Shown here one piece after another: positions 4,650 through 5,177 of a DNA stretch of 5,177 nucleotides. The DNA comes from Oscillospiraceae bacterium (GTDB taxonomy: Bacteria; Bacillota; Clostridia; Oscillospirales; Ruminococcaceae). Made by a program: the position numbers and the translations under genes. The stretch covers positions 1-5,177 of the forward strand of contig JAQXNQ010000191.1 of assembly GCA_029098085.1 (NCBI GenBank), in the 5' to 3' direction. The stretch's first letter is position 1; each line of letters begins with the position of its first letter. The notes beneath the pieces are model-generated. The model searched no databases and was not told where the DNA came from. It saw only the letters and a list, made by a program, of their open reading frames with translations.

Positions 4650-5177
4650 TCATACTTTGAACTGGCTGTTCCACAGCTCGGCGTAGAAGCCGTCCTGCTT
4701 GAGCAGCTGCTCGTGATTGCCCTGCTCGATGATGTGGCCGTCCTTCATGACCAGGATCACATCGGCCTCCCGGATGGTGGAGAGCCGGTGGGCCACTATG
4801 AAGCTGGTGCGGCCTTCCATTAGCCGGGCGAAGGCCTCCTGAATCTTCACCTCGGTTCGGGTGTCAATGGAGGAGGTGGCCTCGTCCAGAATCAGCATGG
4901 GTGGACGGCAGAGCATGACGCGGGTGATGCAGAGCAGCTGCTTCTGCCCCTGAGACAGTCCGCCGCCGTCCTCGGTGATCACCGTATCGTAGCCCTGGGG
5001 CAGCCGCTTGATGAAGCTGTGGGCATGGGCCGCTTTGGCGGCGGCGATGACCTCCTCGTCGGTGGCATCGGGTCTGCCCATGACGATGTTGTCCCGGATG
5101 GTACCGGTGCGCAGCCAGGTCTCCTGCAGCACCATGCCATAGCTGGTGCGGAGACTGTGGCGGGTCAGGGAGCGGAT
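4650..5177 (-). CDS. ABC exporter ATP-binding domain, C-terminal 175 aa (partial)
   Basis: The gene runs in from the right edge of the window, so only the C-terminal part of the nucleotide-binding domain is seen. The frame is open from 5177; the internal ATG at 5135 is not a start, because conserved ABC sequence (RSLTRHSLRTSYG) lies upstream of it. Visible motifs, numbered in the fragment, are the Q-loop MVLQETWL with Gln18, the signature LSQGQKQ (74-80, GQ-type), Walker B MLILDEATSS with catalytic Glu99, the D-loop SSID (102-105) and the H-loop His130 in IVAHRLST. Walker A lies outside. The pattern around TGTIRDNIVMGRPDATDEEV is typical of multidrug/lipid-type ABCB half-transporters that carry a membrane domain fused in front. 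Such proteins usually work as homodimers or as pairs of adjacent genes, so a partner gene may lie upstream beyond the window. It stops 33 nt before the GH20-like gene. Substrate is unknown. Confidence 0.92.
   Translation of the reverse strand: MRSLTRHSLRTSYGMVLQETWLRTGTIRDNIVMGRPDATDEEVIAAAKAAHAHSFIKRLPQGYDTVITEDGGGLSQGQKQLLCITRVMLCRPPMLILDEATSSIDTRTEVKIQEAFARLMEGRTSFIVAHRLSTIREADVILVMKDGHIIEQGNHEQLLKQDGFYAELWNSQFKV

Noticed and set aside
3366..4823. A 485-codon plus-strand open frame opposite the GH20-like gene and the ABC gene
   Set aside because: It runs antisense across two genes with clear RBSs and conserved motifs. Its translation has no recognisable domain, and it spans their junction, so it is a mirror frame caused by codon bias.
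1..5177. Search for CRISPR arrays, tRNA or rRNA genes, transposases, att-like direct repeats or a defence island
   Set aside because: No regularly spaced repeats, cloverleaf-like segments, mobile-element proteins or defence genes were seen on either strand.

Overview
The window looks like a chromosomal segment of a moderately GC-rich gut-type Firmicute, probably class Clostridia (Oscillospiraceae/Ruminococcaceae-like). That placement is inferred from strong AGGAGG-type ribosome binding sites, intrinsic terminators with U-tracts, and the gene families present: an Eis-like acetyltransferase, an XRE regulator with a zinc ribbon, and an ABC exporter half. No 16S or other phylogenetic marker is present, so it is not proven.

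Layout. (1) At 1-908 on the plus strand, the last 45 residues of an EamA-type transporter are followed after a 33-nt gap by an unrecognised 244-aa soluble helical protein. The pair probably forms one transcript, which ends at a good intrinsic terminator (985-1025). (2) At about 1073-2386, a 422-aa Eis-family GNAT acetyltransferase stands alone behind its own weak promoter. (3) At 2403-2480 there are two back-to-back perfect hairpins and a third small one. They are not explained by coding or by a normal intrinsic terminator. (4) At 2481-2975, a 148-aa XRE helix-turn-helix protein with a C-terminal zinc ribbon has a well-formed promoter and a very short predicted leader. (5) At 2976-3218 lies a convergent intergenic region with several hairpins, including a clear terminator for the minus-strand operon. 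(6) At 3219-5177 on the minus strand, the C-terminal end of an ABC exporter ATPase is followed 33 nt later by a 465-aa glycoside-hydrolase-like protein of the GH20 type.

How the genes fit together. The minus-strand ABC exporter and glycosidase are probably cotranscribed. The plus-strand genes appear to be separate transcription units, apart from the EamA/unknown pair. I see no CRISPR array, phage or transposase gene, RNA gene, toxin-antitoxin pair or recognisable defence system. The least ordinary items are the twin-hairpin element at 2403-2462, the unassigned GH20-like protein, and the unknown 244-aa protein.
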